Positions 45,690-54,611 of a DNA stretch of 64,000 bases are shown here, piece after piece. Origin of the DNA: Cupriavidus basilensis (GTDB lineage Bacteria > Pseudomonadota > Gammaproteobacteria > Burkholderiales > Burkholderiaceae); NCBI RefSeq assembly GCF_000876015.1, contig NZ_BBQM01000012.1, forward strand, positions 372,001-436,000, written 5' to 3'. Under the pieces are notes generated by a model. The model searched no databases. It was given only the letters and a program-made list of their open reading frames with translations, and was not told the DNA's origin. Both the position numbers and the translations under genes were made by a program. Position 1 is the first letter of the stretch, and each line of letters starts with the position of its first letter.

Positions 45690-46463
45690 ATGCTTTGGCA
45701 GATCAGGAACACCGGCGTCGCCCTGCTTGGCGCCATCCACGTACTCGATGCGCCGCTCACGGCGCTGGCGCCGGCGGCGGAACAGGCCTACCGCGCGGCC
45801 TCGCGCGTGGTCTTCGAGGTCGCGCTGGACCGCGTGCCGGACGGCGGCGCGGCCTATTTCCCGGAAGGGGACGGCCTCGGCCGGCATCTCGCGCCCGCCG
45901 TGCTCGGGCAGGTGCGGGCGCTGTGGCAGGACTTCGGCCTGCCCGCCGCCGAGCTGGAGCGCCTGCGTCCGGTGTTCGCGGCGCTGCACCTGCAGTTCGC
46001 GCTGGCGGCGCGGCAGGGCATCGTGGCGCAGCACGGCGTGGACCGCTACCTGTGGATGCGCGCGCGGGCGGACGGCCTGCCCGCCGAGGCGCTCGAAGAC
46101 GCCGGCGAGGCGCTGCGCCTGCTGCGCGACGTGCCGCTGCACGAGCAGCTCGGCATGCTGGCGTTCTTCGCCGCGCAGCCCGCGCTGGCCGCCGCCGAGC
46201 CGGCCGACATGGTGCGCTGGTGGCGCGGTGGGCAGGCCGCGCCGTTCGCCGCGCTGCTGGCGCAGCGGCGCGCGCAGTGGCCGGCCACGCTGGCGGCCCT
46301 GGTCGACGCGCGCAACCGGCTGTGGCTGCCGAAGATCCAGGCGCTGATCGCCGCGCGCACGCCGGCGCTGGTGGTGGTCGGCGCGCTGCACCTGGTCGGC
46401 GAGACCGGCTTGCCGGCGCTGCTCGCGCAGGCCGGATTCGAGACGCAGCCGGCCGGCGCCTGA
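45690..46463 (+). CDS. TraB/GumN-family protein
   Basis: A 257-residue protein of the TraB/PrgY/GumN family (putative metalloprotease-like or haem-binding fold). The two GxxH boxes are visible: LLGAIHVL near residue 15 and VVGALHLVGETGL near the end. No signal peptide; ends on AGA. Function of the family in bacteria is poorly defined. The gene is monocistronic, convergent with the NAT gene. Confidence 0.8.
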   Translation: MLWQIRNTGVALLGAIHVLDAPLTALAPAAEQAYRAASRVVFEVALDRVPDGGAAYFPEGDGLGRHLAPAVLGQVRALWQDFGLPAAELERLRPVFAALHLQFALAARQGIVAQHGVDRYLWMRARADGLPAEALEDAGEALRLLRDVPLHEQLGMLAFFAAQPALAAAEPADMVRWWRGGQAAPFAALLAQRRAQWPATLAALVDARNRLWLPKIQALIAARTPALVVVGALHLVGETGLPALLAQAGFETQPAGA

Positions 46464-46477
46464 CACGCGGCCGGCGC

Positions 46478-47371
46478 TCAGCCGGCGCGCGATGCCGACA
46501 ACAGCGCCGGCAGCATCGCCTTCAGCGCCTGCGCGTCGGCCGGCTCCAGCGCCAGGCCGAAGCGCCCGGCCAGCAGCGCGATCACATCATCGGGCGCATC
46601 GAGCCGTTCGCGCTGCACGCTGCCGTCCGCCGCGCGCACGTGGAACTCGCCGTCGAGCAGGGTGAGCCGCGCCTCGCCCTGCGAGCGCGCCACGGTGAGG
46701 CTGTTGCGGAACAGGCTGTCCGGGTGGGTGGCGGTGTACCAGTTGCGCTGCTCGTAGTCGATCTCCTGCTGCGGCGAGAGGTCGAAGCGGTAGAGACGGA
46801 ACCAGCCCTCGGCGCCGCGCGCTTCCATGTCGTACTGGTGGAAGGCCGCGGGCGCGGCATCCGCCGGGGCCGGGGCCAGCCGGTAGGGGAACGCGGGATC
46901 GGCCTCGCCGGCCGGCGGCAGCGGCAGCGCGCGGTACGGCGTGGGGCCGCCGAAGCCCACGTCCACGATATGGCTCAGGTGCGCGGCTTCCACGCGCAGC
47001 AGCATGTGCGACTGCATGGTCGGCACCGCGTCCGGCACGTGCCAGCGCACGCGCGCGGCCAGCGCCGTGACGCCGTAGCCGAGCGCGCGCAGCGCGGCGG
47101 CCAGCAGGGTGTTGTGCTCGAAGCAATAGCCGCCGCGGCGCCGGCTTACCAGCTTGTCGAACACGGCGTCGATGCCGATGCGCACGGGCCGCCGCAGCAG
47201 CACGTCGATGTTCTCGAACGGAATCCGCGCCAGGTGCGCGGCGATCAGGCTGTCGAGCGCGGCGCGGTCGGGGGCCGGCGGATGAGGGTGGCCGATGTGG
47301 CAGAGATAGGCTTGCAGGCGCGGGGCGCTCAGCGTGGTCGGCGTGTTCAGTGTGGTCATGGGTATCGTCAT
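46478..47371 (-). CDS. nat: Arylamine N-acetyltransferase
   Basis: A 297-residue NAT. The catalytic triad is visible: Cys83 in SRRRGGYCFEHN, His in SHMLLRVEAA and Asp in VDVGFGGPTP. It transfers acetyl (or other acyl) from CoA to arylamines and hydrazines. It begins 6 bases after the stop of a Crp/Fnr-type gene on the same strand, so the two form an operon. Starts ATG 47371 or 47359 are both possible. Confidence 0.93.
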   Translation of the reverse strand: MTIPMTTLNTPTTLSAPRLQAYLCHIGHPHPPAPDRAALDSLIAAHLARIPFENIDVLLRRPVRIGIDAVFDKLVSRRRGGYCFEHNTLLAAALRALGYGVTALAARVRWHVPDAVPTMQSHMLLRVEAAHLSHIVDVGFGGPTPYRALPLPPAGEADPAFPYRLAPAPADAAPAAFHQYDMEARGAEGWFRLYRFDLSPQQEIDYEQRNWYTATHPDSLFRNSLTVARSQGEARLTLLDGEFHVRAADGSVQRERLDAPDDVIALLAGRFGLALEPADAQALKAMLPALLSASRAG

Positions 47372-47377
47372 GCGAGG

Positions 47378-48088
47378 TCAGGACAGCGCCAGCAGCGCCG
47401 GCACGTCGAGCAGTTCTATATCGGCGTAATGCAGCCGCAGCAGCCCGCGCGCTTCCAGCTCGCGCAGCGCGTGGTTGACGGTCTGGCGCGACAGCCCGAG
47501 CATCTGGCCGAGCTGCTCCTGCGGGATGTGCACGGAGCGGCGCCCGCCGGCGGGCAGGTCGCCGTAGGCCTGCGCCATCGCCGCCAGCCGGCGCGCGGTG
47601 CGCGCCAGCGGCGGCAGCACCTGGGTCTCTTCCACGTAATGAAAGGCCTCGCGCGTCTTGGCCGCCAGCAGCTTGCCGAACTCGCGCCACCATTGCGGAT
47701 GCTGCGCCAGCATGGCGTAGAGCTTGTCGCGCGGCAGGTGCAGCACGGTGGCGGCGCTGGTGGCGTGCGCGTCGTGGGTGCGCGCCAGGCCGTCGAACAG
47801 GCAGATCTCGCCGAACCACACGCCCGGGACCAGCAGGCCGAGCAGGGCGGCCTTGCCGGCGGCGCTGTGGGCGTCGATCTGCAGCGTGCCGGCGAGCACC
47901 GCGAAGATGCCGTCGAAGGCGTCGCCGCGCGCGAACAGCAACTGGCCGGCGGCCAGCCGGCGCGGCGTGGCGTCGCGCAGCAGCGCGTCCTGCATGGCCG
48001 CGGGCAGCGCGGCGAACCAGCTTCCCGCGCGCAGCACCGGCAGCGGGTCGGGCGCCTGCGCCGGCTGCGCGCGTGGCGTTGCGGGCAT
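47378..48088 (-). CDS. Crp/Fnr-family transcriptional regulator
   Basis: A 236-residue regulator: cyclic-nucleotide-type beta-roll (QLLFARGDAFDGIFAVLAGTLQI, PGVWFGEICLFDGLARTHDAHATSAATVLHLPRDKL) and Crp HTH (IPQEQLGQMLGLSRQTVNHALRELEARGLL). No Fe-S Cys cluster of Fnr type is present in the N-terminus. ATG 48088 has CAGGAGACG upstream. Heads the nat unit; effector unknown. Confidence 0.9.
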   Translation of the reverse strand: MPATPRAQPAQAPDPLPVLRAGSWFAALPAAMQDALLRDATPRRLAAGQLLFARGDAFDGIFAVLAGTLQIDAHSAAGKAALLGLLVPGVWFGEICLFDGLARTHDAHATSAATVLHLPRDKLYAMLAQHPQWWREFGKLLAAKTREAFHYVEETQVLPPLARTARRLAAMAQAYGDLPAGGRRSVHIPQEQLGQMLGLSRQTVNHALRELEARGLLRLHYADIELLDVPALLALS

Positions 48089-48271
48089 CGTCGTCTCCTG
48101 TGTTTTTGTCTGGCCTGGCGGGCTTGGTGTTTTCCCTCTGCCGGGGCGGCCGGGGACTGTCAAAAACCGGACAGACCCGCGTGCCGGCGCCCCTTTACCA
48201 TACCGCCACATCCGGCCCCATCATAAGCCGCACGGCGAGCGGCGGCATTCGCGGGACGGCAGGAGACACAG

Positions 48272-48769
48272 TTGAAAACACTGATCGACCACCTCGCGAA
48301 CTACGCGGCCTACCACCGCGATCCGCGCAATGTGTTCACGCATTTTATCGGCATTCCGATGATCGTCCTGGCCGTGACCACGCTGCTCGCGCGCCCGGCC
48401 ATGCCGCTCGGCGAGGGCCCGGCCTACCTGACTCCGGCGATGGTGCTGTACGCGCTGTCGTGCCTGTTCTACCTGCGCCTGTCGGCCGGCTTCGGGCTGG
48501 CCATGACGGCGATCCTGGCGGGCTTCGTCTATGTGGGCGGCCTGCTGGCGGCGCTGTCCACCGGCGCCTGGCTGGCCTGGGGCATCGGGCTGTTCGTGAT
48601 CGGCTGGGTGATCCAGTTCGTCGGCCACTATTACGAAGGCCGCAAGCCCGCCTTCGTCGACGACCTGTCCGGCCTGGTGGTGGGGCCGCTGTTCCTGGTG
48701 GCCGAGACCGCCTTCGCGCTCGGCCTGGCGCGCGACACGCGCGAGGCCGTCAGCGCCCACGCGCACTGA
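48272..48769 (+). CDS. DUF962/Mpo1-like membrane protein
   Basis: A 165-residue membrane protein with four hydrophobic helices. The family motif YAAYHRDPRNVFTHFIGIPMIVLA with the conserved His residues, and GWVIQFVGHYYEGRKPA with the HxxxG near the end, match Mpo1/YGL010w proteins, Fe-dependent dioxygenases of 2-hydroxy fatty acids in yeast. The start is TTG 48272, with AGGAGACACAG upstream; no ATG alternative keeps the motif. Confidence 0.88.
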   Translation: MKTLIDHLANYAAYHRDPRNVFTHFIGIPMIVLAVTTLLARPAMPLGEGPAYLTPAMVLYALSCLFYLRLSAGFGLAMTAILAGFVYVGGLLAALSTGAWLAWGIGLFVIGWVIQFVGHYYEGRKPAFVDDLSGLVVGPLFLVAETAFALGLARDTREAVSAHAH

Positions 48770-48781
48770 GCGGACGGCCGC

Positions 48782-49681
48782 CTACGCGGCCTGCGCCAGC
48801 AGCCAGCCGCGCAGCTGCAGCACCTTGTCGTCGGGCGCCAGCCCGCGCCGGTGCGCGAAATAATAAGCCTTGCGGCTTTCGGCCTCGGCCGGCAGCGCGG
48901 CCAGCGGCATCACCAGCCGGCCCTGCGCCAGCTCCTCGGCAATCAGGATGCGCGGAATCAGCGCCACGCCCACGCCGGCGGCGGCGGCCTGCGCCAGCAT
49001 GGTGTAGAGGTCGTAGCGCGGGCCGCGCATGGCCTGCGCCGGCAGCGCCGCGCCCGCCGCCGCCAGCCAGTCGTGCCACGCGCGCAGGCGGGTGGTCAGG
49101 TGCAGCAGCGGCAGCGCCAGCAACTGCGCCAGGTCCAGCCGCTTGCGCCGCCCCAGCAGCGACGGGCTGCACACCGGCACCGAGGGGCCTTCCTGCAGGA
49201 TGCGCTCGCCCTCGGTGCCCGGCCACAATCCCTCGCCGTAGTAGATCGCCGCGTCGAAGGCGGTATCGCTGAGCTCGAATGCCTCGGTGCGCGCCGACAG
49301 GTGCAGCGTGAGGTCGGGCAGGGCCTGCGCCAGCTGCGGCAGGCGCGGGATCAGCCACTGGCTGGCGAAGGTCGGGCCGATGGCCAGCTCGATGGCGCGC
49401 CCGCGCGGGCGCTGCGCCATCACGTCCAGCGTGACCTGCTCGATCTGGTCCAGCCGTTCGCGCACTTCCTCGGCATAGGTGCTGCCGGCCGGCGTGAGCG
49501 CGATGCGCTTGCGGATGCGGTGGAACAGCGGCACGCCCAGGCGCGCCTCGAGCGCGGCGATCTGCCGGCAGACCGCGCTTTCGGTCACGGCCAGCTCGTC
49601 GGCGGCGCGGGTGAAGCTGCCCAGCCGCGCGGCGGCCTCGAACATCTGCAGCGCGGTGAGGCTGGGTATGCCTTTGCGCAT
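48782..49681 (-). CDS. LysR-family transcriptional regulator (GcvA-like)
   Basis: A 299-residue LTTR. The HTH (SLTALQMFEAAARLGSFTRAADELAVTESAVCRQIAALEARLGVPLF) with the KRIALTPAGSTYAEEV linker is GcvA-like; the C-terminal half is the periplasmic-binding-protein type effector domain. Divergent from hglS across 133 bases, which makes hglS the likely target and a lysine-pathway intermediate the likely effector. Confidence 0.88.
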   Translation of the reverse strand: MRKGIPSLTALQMFEAAARLGSFTRAADELAVTESAVCRQIAALEARLGVPLFHRIRKRIALTPAGSTYAEEVRERLDQIEQVTLDVMAQRPRGRAIELAIGPTFASQWLIPRLPQLAQALPDLTLHLSARTEAFELSDTAFDAAIYYGEGLWPGTEGERILQEGPSVPVCSPSLLGRRKRLDLAQLLALPLLHLTTRLRAWHDWLAAAGAALPAQAMRGPRYDLYTMLAQAAAAGVGVALIPRILIAEELAQGRLVMPLAALPAEAESRKAYYFAHRRGLAPDDKVLQLRGWLLAQAA

Positions 49682-49814
49682 AGTGCGTTTTTGGAAGGAA
49701 GTTGGTGCGAAGTTATCAATTGTACGAAGTCCCGCGCGGTCTCACAATAAGGCCGCCGGGAGGCTCCAGGCTCCCGCCGTCCCCCGAAAACAAACGATTT
49801 CCAGCGTATTGACC

Positions 49815-50840
49815 ATGACCAAGCCGAATCTGCAACGCCTGCTCGAAACCATCTGTGGCGAAGCACAGGCAACCGAGTTGCTGCAATTGATGAATGTTTC
49901 GCCCGAATTGCTGAACGCTGGCGGCGACACGGCCAGCCGCGCCGAAGTGGCGCAGGCCCTCAACATGGTGCTGTTCGCCGGCATCCTCGAGCGCGTGCCG
50001 ACCGGCATGGCCTACACCCGCGACGTGATCCGGTCCGGCGGCCGCGTGGTGTTCGACCACGGCGCGCTGCGCACCGTGAAGTGGGACTGCGGCAGCCTGC
50101 CCGGCGGCGAGATCGCCTTCACCCGCATCCTGGGGCCGCTGGGCTACCGCCTCAACGGCACCTATCCGCTGGAGCGCATCGGCATGACCGGCCGCTCCTA
50201 CGCGCACGCCGACCTGCCCGACGACATCGCCCAGTATTTCCTCAGCGAACTGCACCCGGAGCGCTTCAGCGCCGAATTCCAGGCCGCCGTGTCGCGCGTG
50301 GTGTCGGGCTCCGCCGACCCGCTGGGCGAGGACGCCGTGGTGCTGCTGGCCGTGCTCGAGCGCGATGCCAGCCTGCCGCTGGCCGACGCCGCGCGCCTGG
50401 TGCCGCAACTGGCCGCCTGCTTCGAGCGCCACCACGCCGCGCCGGCGCTGGCCGACTACGAGCTGCTGCTCAAGGAATCGGCCGAGATGGCCTGGATCTC
50501 CACCGAGGGCAACGCCTTCAACCACGCCACCGACCGCGTGGCCGACGTGCGCGCCGTGGCCGACGCGCAGCGCGGCCTGGGCCGCCCGATCAAGGACACG
50601 GTGGAAGTCTCGCGCTCGGGCCGCGTGCTGCAGACCGCGTTCAAGGCCGATCCGGTCGAGCGCGGTTTCGTCGGCGCGGACGGCGCCATCGTGAAGCGCA
50701 CCGTGCCGGGCTCGTTCTACGAGTTCATCACGCGCGACTTCGTGCCCGCCACCGAGGGCACCGCCGGCACGCTGGACCTGTCCTTCGATGCCGGCAACGC
50801 GCAGGGCATCTTCAAGATGACCGCGGCCTCGGCCTGCTGA
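49815..50840 (+). CDS. hglS: 2-Oxoadipate dioxygenase/decarboxylase (HglS, DUF1338 family)
   Basis: A 341-residue DUF1338/YdcJ-type non-haem Fe(II) enzyme converting 2-oxoadipate to D-2-hydroxyglutarate in the D-lysine/2-aminoadipate route. The probable metal ligands are His82 (VVFDHGALRTVKW), His237 (NAFNHATDRV) and Glu303 (SFYEFITRDFVP); their spacing agrees with the known His/His/Glu set. Also typical is GYRLNGTYPLERIGMTGRSYAH. ATG 49815 has only a weak ribosome-binding site. Divergent LysR is the probable regulator. Confidence 0.9.
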   Translation: MTKPNLQRLLETICGEAQATELLQLMNVSPELLNAGGDTASRAEVAQALNMVLFAGILERVPTGMAYTRDVIRSGGRVVFDHGALRTVKWDCGSLPGGEIAFTRILGPLGYRLNGTYPLERIGMTGRSYAHADLPDDIAQYFLSELHPERFSAEFQAAVSRVVSGSADPLGEDAVVLLAVLERDASLPLADAARLVPQLAACFERHHAAPALADYELLLKESAEMAWISTEGNAFNHATDRVADVRAVADAQRGLGRPIKDTVEVSRSGRVLQTAFKADPVERGFVGADGAIVKRTVPGSFYEFITRDFVPATEGTAGTLDLSFDAGNAQGIFKMTAASAC

Positions 50841-50856
50841 AGCCGGCGCGCCGGCT

Positions 50857-52185
50857 TCAGGGCTGGCCCGCCGGCAGCGTCAGGCGGGCCAGCAGCCCGC
50901 CCAGCTCGCCGCGGCCCAGTTCCAGGCCGCCGTCGTAGAGCGCGGCCATCTCGCTGACGATGGCCAGCCCCAGGCCGCTGCCGGCGGCGGTTTCGTCGAG
51001 CCGCGCGAAGCGGGCCGTGGCCAGCTCGCGCGCCGCCTCCGGCATGCCGGGGCCATCGTCCTCCACCCGCACTTCCAGCATTTCCCCGCGTTCGGCCAGC
51101 GTCACGCGCACGCGCGAGGCGGCCCACTGGCAGGCATTGTCGAGCAGGTTGCCGAGGATCTCGATCAGGTCCTGGCGGTCGCCGGCAAAGTGTCCTTCCC
51201 CTTCCACCTCGATGGCGATCGCGCGCCCGGCATGCAGGCGGGCCAGCGCGCGCGCCAGCTCGGCCGCAGCCGGGCCGGCCTCGATGCGCGCGCCGCGCGC
51301 GCTGGCGGCGCCGGCCGCGCGCGCGCGCGCCAGGTGGCGGTCCACCTGGCGGCGCATGGCCTCGACCTGCGCGGCGGCGGCGCGCGCGGCGTCGCCGGGC
51401 AGCCGGGCGGCCTCGTTGGCGAGGATGGCCAGCGGCGTCTTGACCGCGTGGGCAAGGTCGGCGGCCTGCCGGCGCGAGCGCGCCAGCGCGTCGGCATTGC
51501 GCGCCAGCAGGCTGTTGATCTCGCTGACCAGCGGCACCACTTCGGCCGGCCACGTGCCGCCCAGCCGGCTTTCGCGGCGCGCCTGCATCGCCGCCAGCGC
51601 CTGGCGCAGCCGCGCCAGCGGCGCCAGCCCGAACTTCACCTGCGCCGCCACCGCCAGCAGCAGCCCGGCGCCGAGCGCCGTGAGCGACCACGCCAGCAGC
51701 CGGTTGAACGCCTGGCGCGCGGCGCGCAGCTCGGTGCGGTCGAGCGCCACCGAGAGCGTCACCGGCGCATCGGCCGAGGCCAGCACGATCGGCCGCGACA
51801 CCACCAGCAGCGACTGGCCGTTGGGCCCGGGGCGCACCTCGGCGTGGCTGCCGGCGACCCGGCTGTCCACCGTGGCGGGCATGTCCGCGTCCCACAGCGA
51901 GCGCGAGCGCAGCGTGCTGCCGCCGCCTTGCGCCTGCCAGTAGGCGCCGGAGTAGGGCAGCTCGTAGCGCGGGTCGGCCGGCGCGCGCGTCAGCGCGAGC
52001 TTGCCGTCGGCGCTCCAGTCCAGCGCGGCGGCGAGGCTGGCGAGCTGGTTGTCGAGCTGGCGCACGTAGGTCTGGTTGACGTGGCGGGCGAACAGCGTGG
52101 ACAGCAGCCAGCCGGTGCCGCCGAGCGCGGCGGCCAGCCAGATGGCCGCCACCGCGAGCAGGCGCAGCGCGAGCGACTGGCGCAT
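50857..52185 (-). CDS. Sensor histidine kinase (PhoQ-like)
   Basis: A 442-residue two-TM sensor kinase. TM1 is at the N-terminus (LLAVAAIWLAAALGGTGWLLS), a periplasmic domain follows, TM2 is at about 170-185. The dimerisation H-box is ADLAHAVKTPLAILANEA; the ATPase N, G1 and G2 boxes are ILGNLLDNACQWA, VRVEDDGPGMP and GSGLGLAIVSEM. The gene starts three bases after the response regulator; with the PepSY gene upstream it forms a three-gene unit. The PhoPQ-like type suggests sensing of envelope stress or divalent ions. Confidence 0.92.
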   Translation of the reverse strand: MRQSLALRLLAVAAIWLAAALGGTGWLLSTLFARHVNQTYVRQLDNQLASLAAALDWSADGKLALTRAPADPRYELPYSGAYWQAQGGGSTLRSRSLWDADMPATVDSRVAGSHAEVRPGPNGQSLLVVSRPIVLASADAPVTLSVALDRTELRAARQAFNRLLAWSLTALGAGLLLAVAAQVKFGLAPLARLRQALAAMQARRESRLGGTWPAEVVPLVSEINSLLARNADALARSRRQAADLAHAVKTPLAILANEAARLPGDAARAAAAQVEAMRRQVDRHLARARAAGAASARGARIEAGPAAAELARALARLHAGRAIAIEVEGEGHFAGDRQDLIEILGNLLDNACQWAASRVRVTLAERGEMLEVRVEDDGPGMPEAARELATARFARLDETAAGSGLGLAIVSEMAALYDGGLELGRGELGGLLARLTLPAGQP

Positions 52186-52188
52186 GGC

Positions 52189-52866
52189 TCAGTCTCCTGC
52201 CGGCGCGGGCGGCGGGCGCAGCCGGTAGCCCTGGCCGCGCACGGTCTCGATCACGTCCACGCCGAGCTTGCGCCGCAGGCGGCCGACGAAGACCTCGATG
52301 GTGTTGCTGTCGCGGTCGAAATCCTGCGCGTAGATATGCCCGGTCAGGGTGGCCTTGCTGACGATGGCGCCCGGGTGGTGCATCAGGTAGTCCAGCACCT
52401 TGAACTCGTGCGCGGTCAGCACCACGGCCGCGCCGTCCACCGTGGCCATGCCGGTGCGCGGGTTCAGCCGCAGCGGACCGCAGGCCAGCTCCGGCGCCGG
52501 CATGCCGTGGGCGCGCCGGATCAGCGCGCGGATGCGCGCCAGCAATTCTTCCATGCGGAACGGCTTGGCGAGGTAGTCGTCGGCGCCGGCGTCGATGCCT
52601 TCGACCTTGTCGGTCCAGCTGTCGCGCGCGGTCAGGATCAGCACCGGCACGTTGACCTGCGCCGCGCGCCAGCGGCGCAGCACGGACAGGCCGTCCAGCC
52701 CGGGCAGGCCGAGGTCGAGCACCACGGCGTCGTAGGGCTCGGTGGCGCCGAGGTGGCAGCCGTCGATGCCGTCGGCGGCGGTGTCGACCGCGTAGCCGGC
52801 GTCGGCCAGGCTGGCGTGGACCTGGGCGGCGAGCGTGGCTTCGTCTTCCACCAGAAGGATGCGCAT
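52189..52866 (-). CDS. OmpR/PhoB-type response regulator
   Basis: A 225-residue regulator: receiver domain with MRILLVEDEATLA, phospho-acceptor Asp in VVLDLGLPGLDGL and Lys in YLAKPF, and a C-terminal winged helix (LTAHEFKVLDYLMHHPGAIVSKATL, SNTIEVFVGRLRRKLG, RGQGYRL). Start ATG 52866 at the beginning of the receiver domain. Cognate kinase is the next gene. Confidence 0.95.
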   Translation of the reverse strand: MRILLVEDEATLAAQVHASLADAGYAVDTAADGIDGCHLGATEPYDAVVLDLGLPGLDGLSVLRRWRAAQVNVPVLILTARDSWTDKVEGIDAGADDYLAKPFRMEELLARIRALIRRAHGMPAPELACGPLRLNPRTGMATVDGAAVVLTAHEFKVLDYLMHHPGAIVSKATLTGHIYAQDFDRDSNTIEVFVGRLRRKLGVDVIETVRGQGYRLRPPPAPAGD

Positions 52867-52873
52867 GCGGGGT

Positions 52874-53239
52874 TCAGGGTTTCTTGCGGGCCTGGTCGAG
52901 ATCGCGCCCCTTGGCCTTGAGCAGGGCCGCGGTGCGGGCATCGTATTCGAGCTTGGCGACCGCGCCGGTGGGCAGCAGCAGCTTGACCTCGTACTGCCAG
53001 AGGCCGTCGTCGTGGTCGAGCTTGACGCCGATCACGTCGCCGGCGTACTGCGCCGCGACCGTCTCCAGGATGCGGGTGAGGGGCAGGATCTCGCCCGACT
53101 GCACCGCGGCGCGCGCGCGGTCGGCGTCCTTGTCGGCATGCGCGGGCGCCGCGGCGCACAGCAGCGACAGCGCGGCCAGCAGCGGCAGCGGGTAGCGAAA
53201 ACGGCAGCGGGGGCGGCGGGCGGCGGGGTCTGTCTTCAT
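52874..53239 (-). CDS. PepSY-domain periplasmic protein
   Basis: About 121 residues: signal peptide (FRYPLPLLAALSLLCAAAPAHA), then one PepSY domain (GEILPLTRILETVAAQYAGDVIGVKLDHDDGLWQYEVKLLLPTG, LEYDARTAALLKAKG). PepSY proteins bind or inhibit proteases and often accompany two-component systems. The start is ATG 53239; ATG 53248 would add three residues. It ends seven bases before the response regulator start, making it the first gene of the unit. Confidence 0.88.
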   Translation of the reverse strand: MKTDPAARRPRCRFRYPLPLLAALSLLCAAAPAHADKDADRARAAVQSGEILPLTRILETVAAQYAGDVIGVKLDHDDGLWQYEVKLLLPTGAVAKLEYDARTAALLKAKGRDLDQARKKP

Positions 53240-53368
53240 CGGGCGCATGGTGGACGCATGGTGCGCGGGCTTGGCTGAACAGAGGCTGAACGCGGCGCTC
53301 AGGCGCGGTTCAGGGAGTGCTCGCCACAATCGGCGCCTTCGTCGTTGCCGCCTTTCCGGGAGCCTGCC

Positions 53369-53611
53369 ATGCCAGACCTTCGCGTCTCCAATGATAGTCC
53401 TTCGCGCCGCCGGTCCGGCGCGGCGCGGCGCGCGCTGCTGCTGGCCGGCGCGGTCGCGGCGGTGCTGCTCGGCGTGATCGCGCTGTTCTGGCCGCACGCC
53501 GGCGCGCGCGCCGTGCTGCACGAGTGGAAGCACCTCGACGGCGGGCTGCTGATGATCGCGCTCGGCGCGCTGCTGCTCGGGCCGGTGTTCGCGTTCGGAC
53601 TCGACGCATGA
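53369..53611 (+). CDS. Small two-helix membrane protein, 80 aa
   Basis: An 80-residue protein with an Arg-rich cytoplasmic start and two membrane helices (ALLLAGAVAAVLLGVIALFW and LLMIALGALLLGPVFAFGL). CGGGAG precedes the ATG. I do not recognise a family. It is divergent from the PepSY/two-component unit, 129 bases away, and could be one of its targets; followed by a terminator-like hairpin. Confidence 0.65.
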   Translation: MPDLRVSNDSPSRRRSGAARRALLLAGAVAAVLLGVIALFWPHAGARAVLHEWKHLDGGLLMIALGALLLGPVFAFGLDA

Positions 53612-53774
53612 CTAGGACGTTGCTGATTTTTTCCGCCGCCGGTGCCGCGCGCGAGCGCGCCTCGCGTTCCCCGTTTTCGTGTTTACCCCTTGTTTTCAGG
53701 GGCCAAAGCGGTGCGCGCTGCTGCTTCCACGCGACACAACGGCGCACCACGACAGGAAAAAACCCGGAAAAACC

Positions 53775-53794
53775 CGGGGAAAACCCCGCTTTTT
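53775..53794 (+). terminator. Weak terminator-like hairpin
   Basis: CGGGG, AAAA loop, CCCCG, then C and five T. It lies between the 80-residue membrane-protein gene and the histone-like gene promoter. Confidence 0.5.
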
Positions 53795-53817
53795 GCATCG
53801 ACAAGCACGAAAACCCC

Positions 53818-53844
53818 TTGACGTGCGCTCGTTTCCGCTATGAT
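53818..53844 (+). promoter_or_regulatory. Sigma-70 promoter of the histone-like gene
   Basis: TTGACG and TATGAT with a 15-base spacer; the strong hexamers compensate for the short spacer. The leader to the ATG is about 95 bases. Confidence 0.65.
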
Positions 53845-53946
53845 TCAGTCGGTGTCGCGCGCCGACAGCCGGCTGGTCAAGAACCAGCGCGGCATCGGGT
53901 GCCACATCCCGTGCGACATCCTTCTGTTCAACTCATATTTATCGAT

Positions 53947-54408
53947 ATGGCGACCAAAGCGAATCCGACCGCGAAGACTGCAACCAAGACCGCTGCCAAG
54001 AAGGCACCGGCAACCAAAGCACCCGTAAAGGCTGCTGCCAAGAAGGCCGCGCCGGCCAAGAAGGCTGCTCCCGCTGCTGCGGTAACACCGAAGCCGCTGA
54101 AGGAAACCTTCAACAAGTCGAGCCTGGTCGCTCACCTGGTAGCCCAGACCCAGCTGGAAGCCAAGGCCGTGAAGACGGTGCTGGCCCATCTGGAAAACAC
54201 CATCGTCAGCGCGCTGCACAAGAAGGGCGCCGGCGAATTCACGCTGCCCGGCCTGATGAAGGTCACGGCGCAACAAGTGCCGGCCAAGAAGAAGCGCTTC
54301 GGCAAGGACCCGTTCTCCGGTGAAGAGCGCTGGTTCCCGGCCAAGCCCGCGAGCGTCAAGGTCAAGGTGCGCCCGCTGAAGAAGCTGAAGGACGCGGCCG
54401 CCGCCTGA
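53947..54408 (+). CDS. HU-related histone-like protein with H1-type Ala/Lys tail
   Basis: A 153-residue protein in two parts. The first 50 residues consist of Ala, Lys, Pro and Thr in KKA/AKKAAP repeats, like histone H1 and Bordetella BpH-type proteins; they are likely disordered and bind DNA non-specifically. Residues 55-150 form an HU-like DNA-binding domain (KSSLVAHLVAQTQLEAKAVKTVLAHLENTIV, then GEFTLPGLMKVTAQQVPAKKKRFGKDP). A second HU-type gene lies at 40315. It has its own promoter and terminator. Confidence 0.88.
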   Translation: MATKANPTAKTATKTAAKKAPATKAPVKAAAKKAAPAKKAAPAAAVTPKPLKETFNKSSLVAHLVAQTQLEAKAVKTVLAHLENTIVSALHKKGAGEFTLPGLMKVTAQQVPAKKKRFGKDPFSGEERWFPAKPASVKVKVRPLKKLKDAAAA

Positions 54409-54458
54409 CCGGCGACTGTGCCGGGCTTCCACGGGGAAGCTTGAATGCAGCTTGAGAG

Positions 54459-54484
54459 AAGGAGCCGCTTGCCGGCTCCTTTTT
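54459..54484 (+). terminator. Rho-independent terminator of the histone-like gene
   Basis: AAGGAGCCG (54459-54467), five-base loop, CGGCTCCTT (54473-54481), continuing into a T-run. Confidence 0.88.
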
Positions 54485-54611
54485 CTTTGCAGCGCCGCCC
54501 GCGGGGCCGCCATGCGCGGCATCCGGCGAGGCAACCGCCGCCATGCCGGATTCGCGCGGAACGGCGATAATCGCGGGGCCGCCGGCCCGGGGCCGGCACC
54601 TAGGAGCATCC

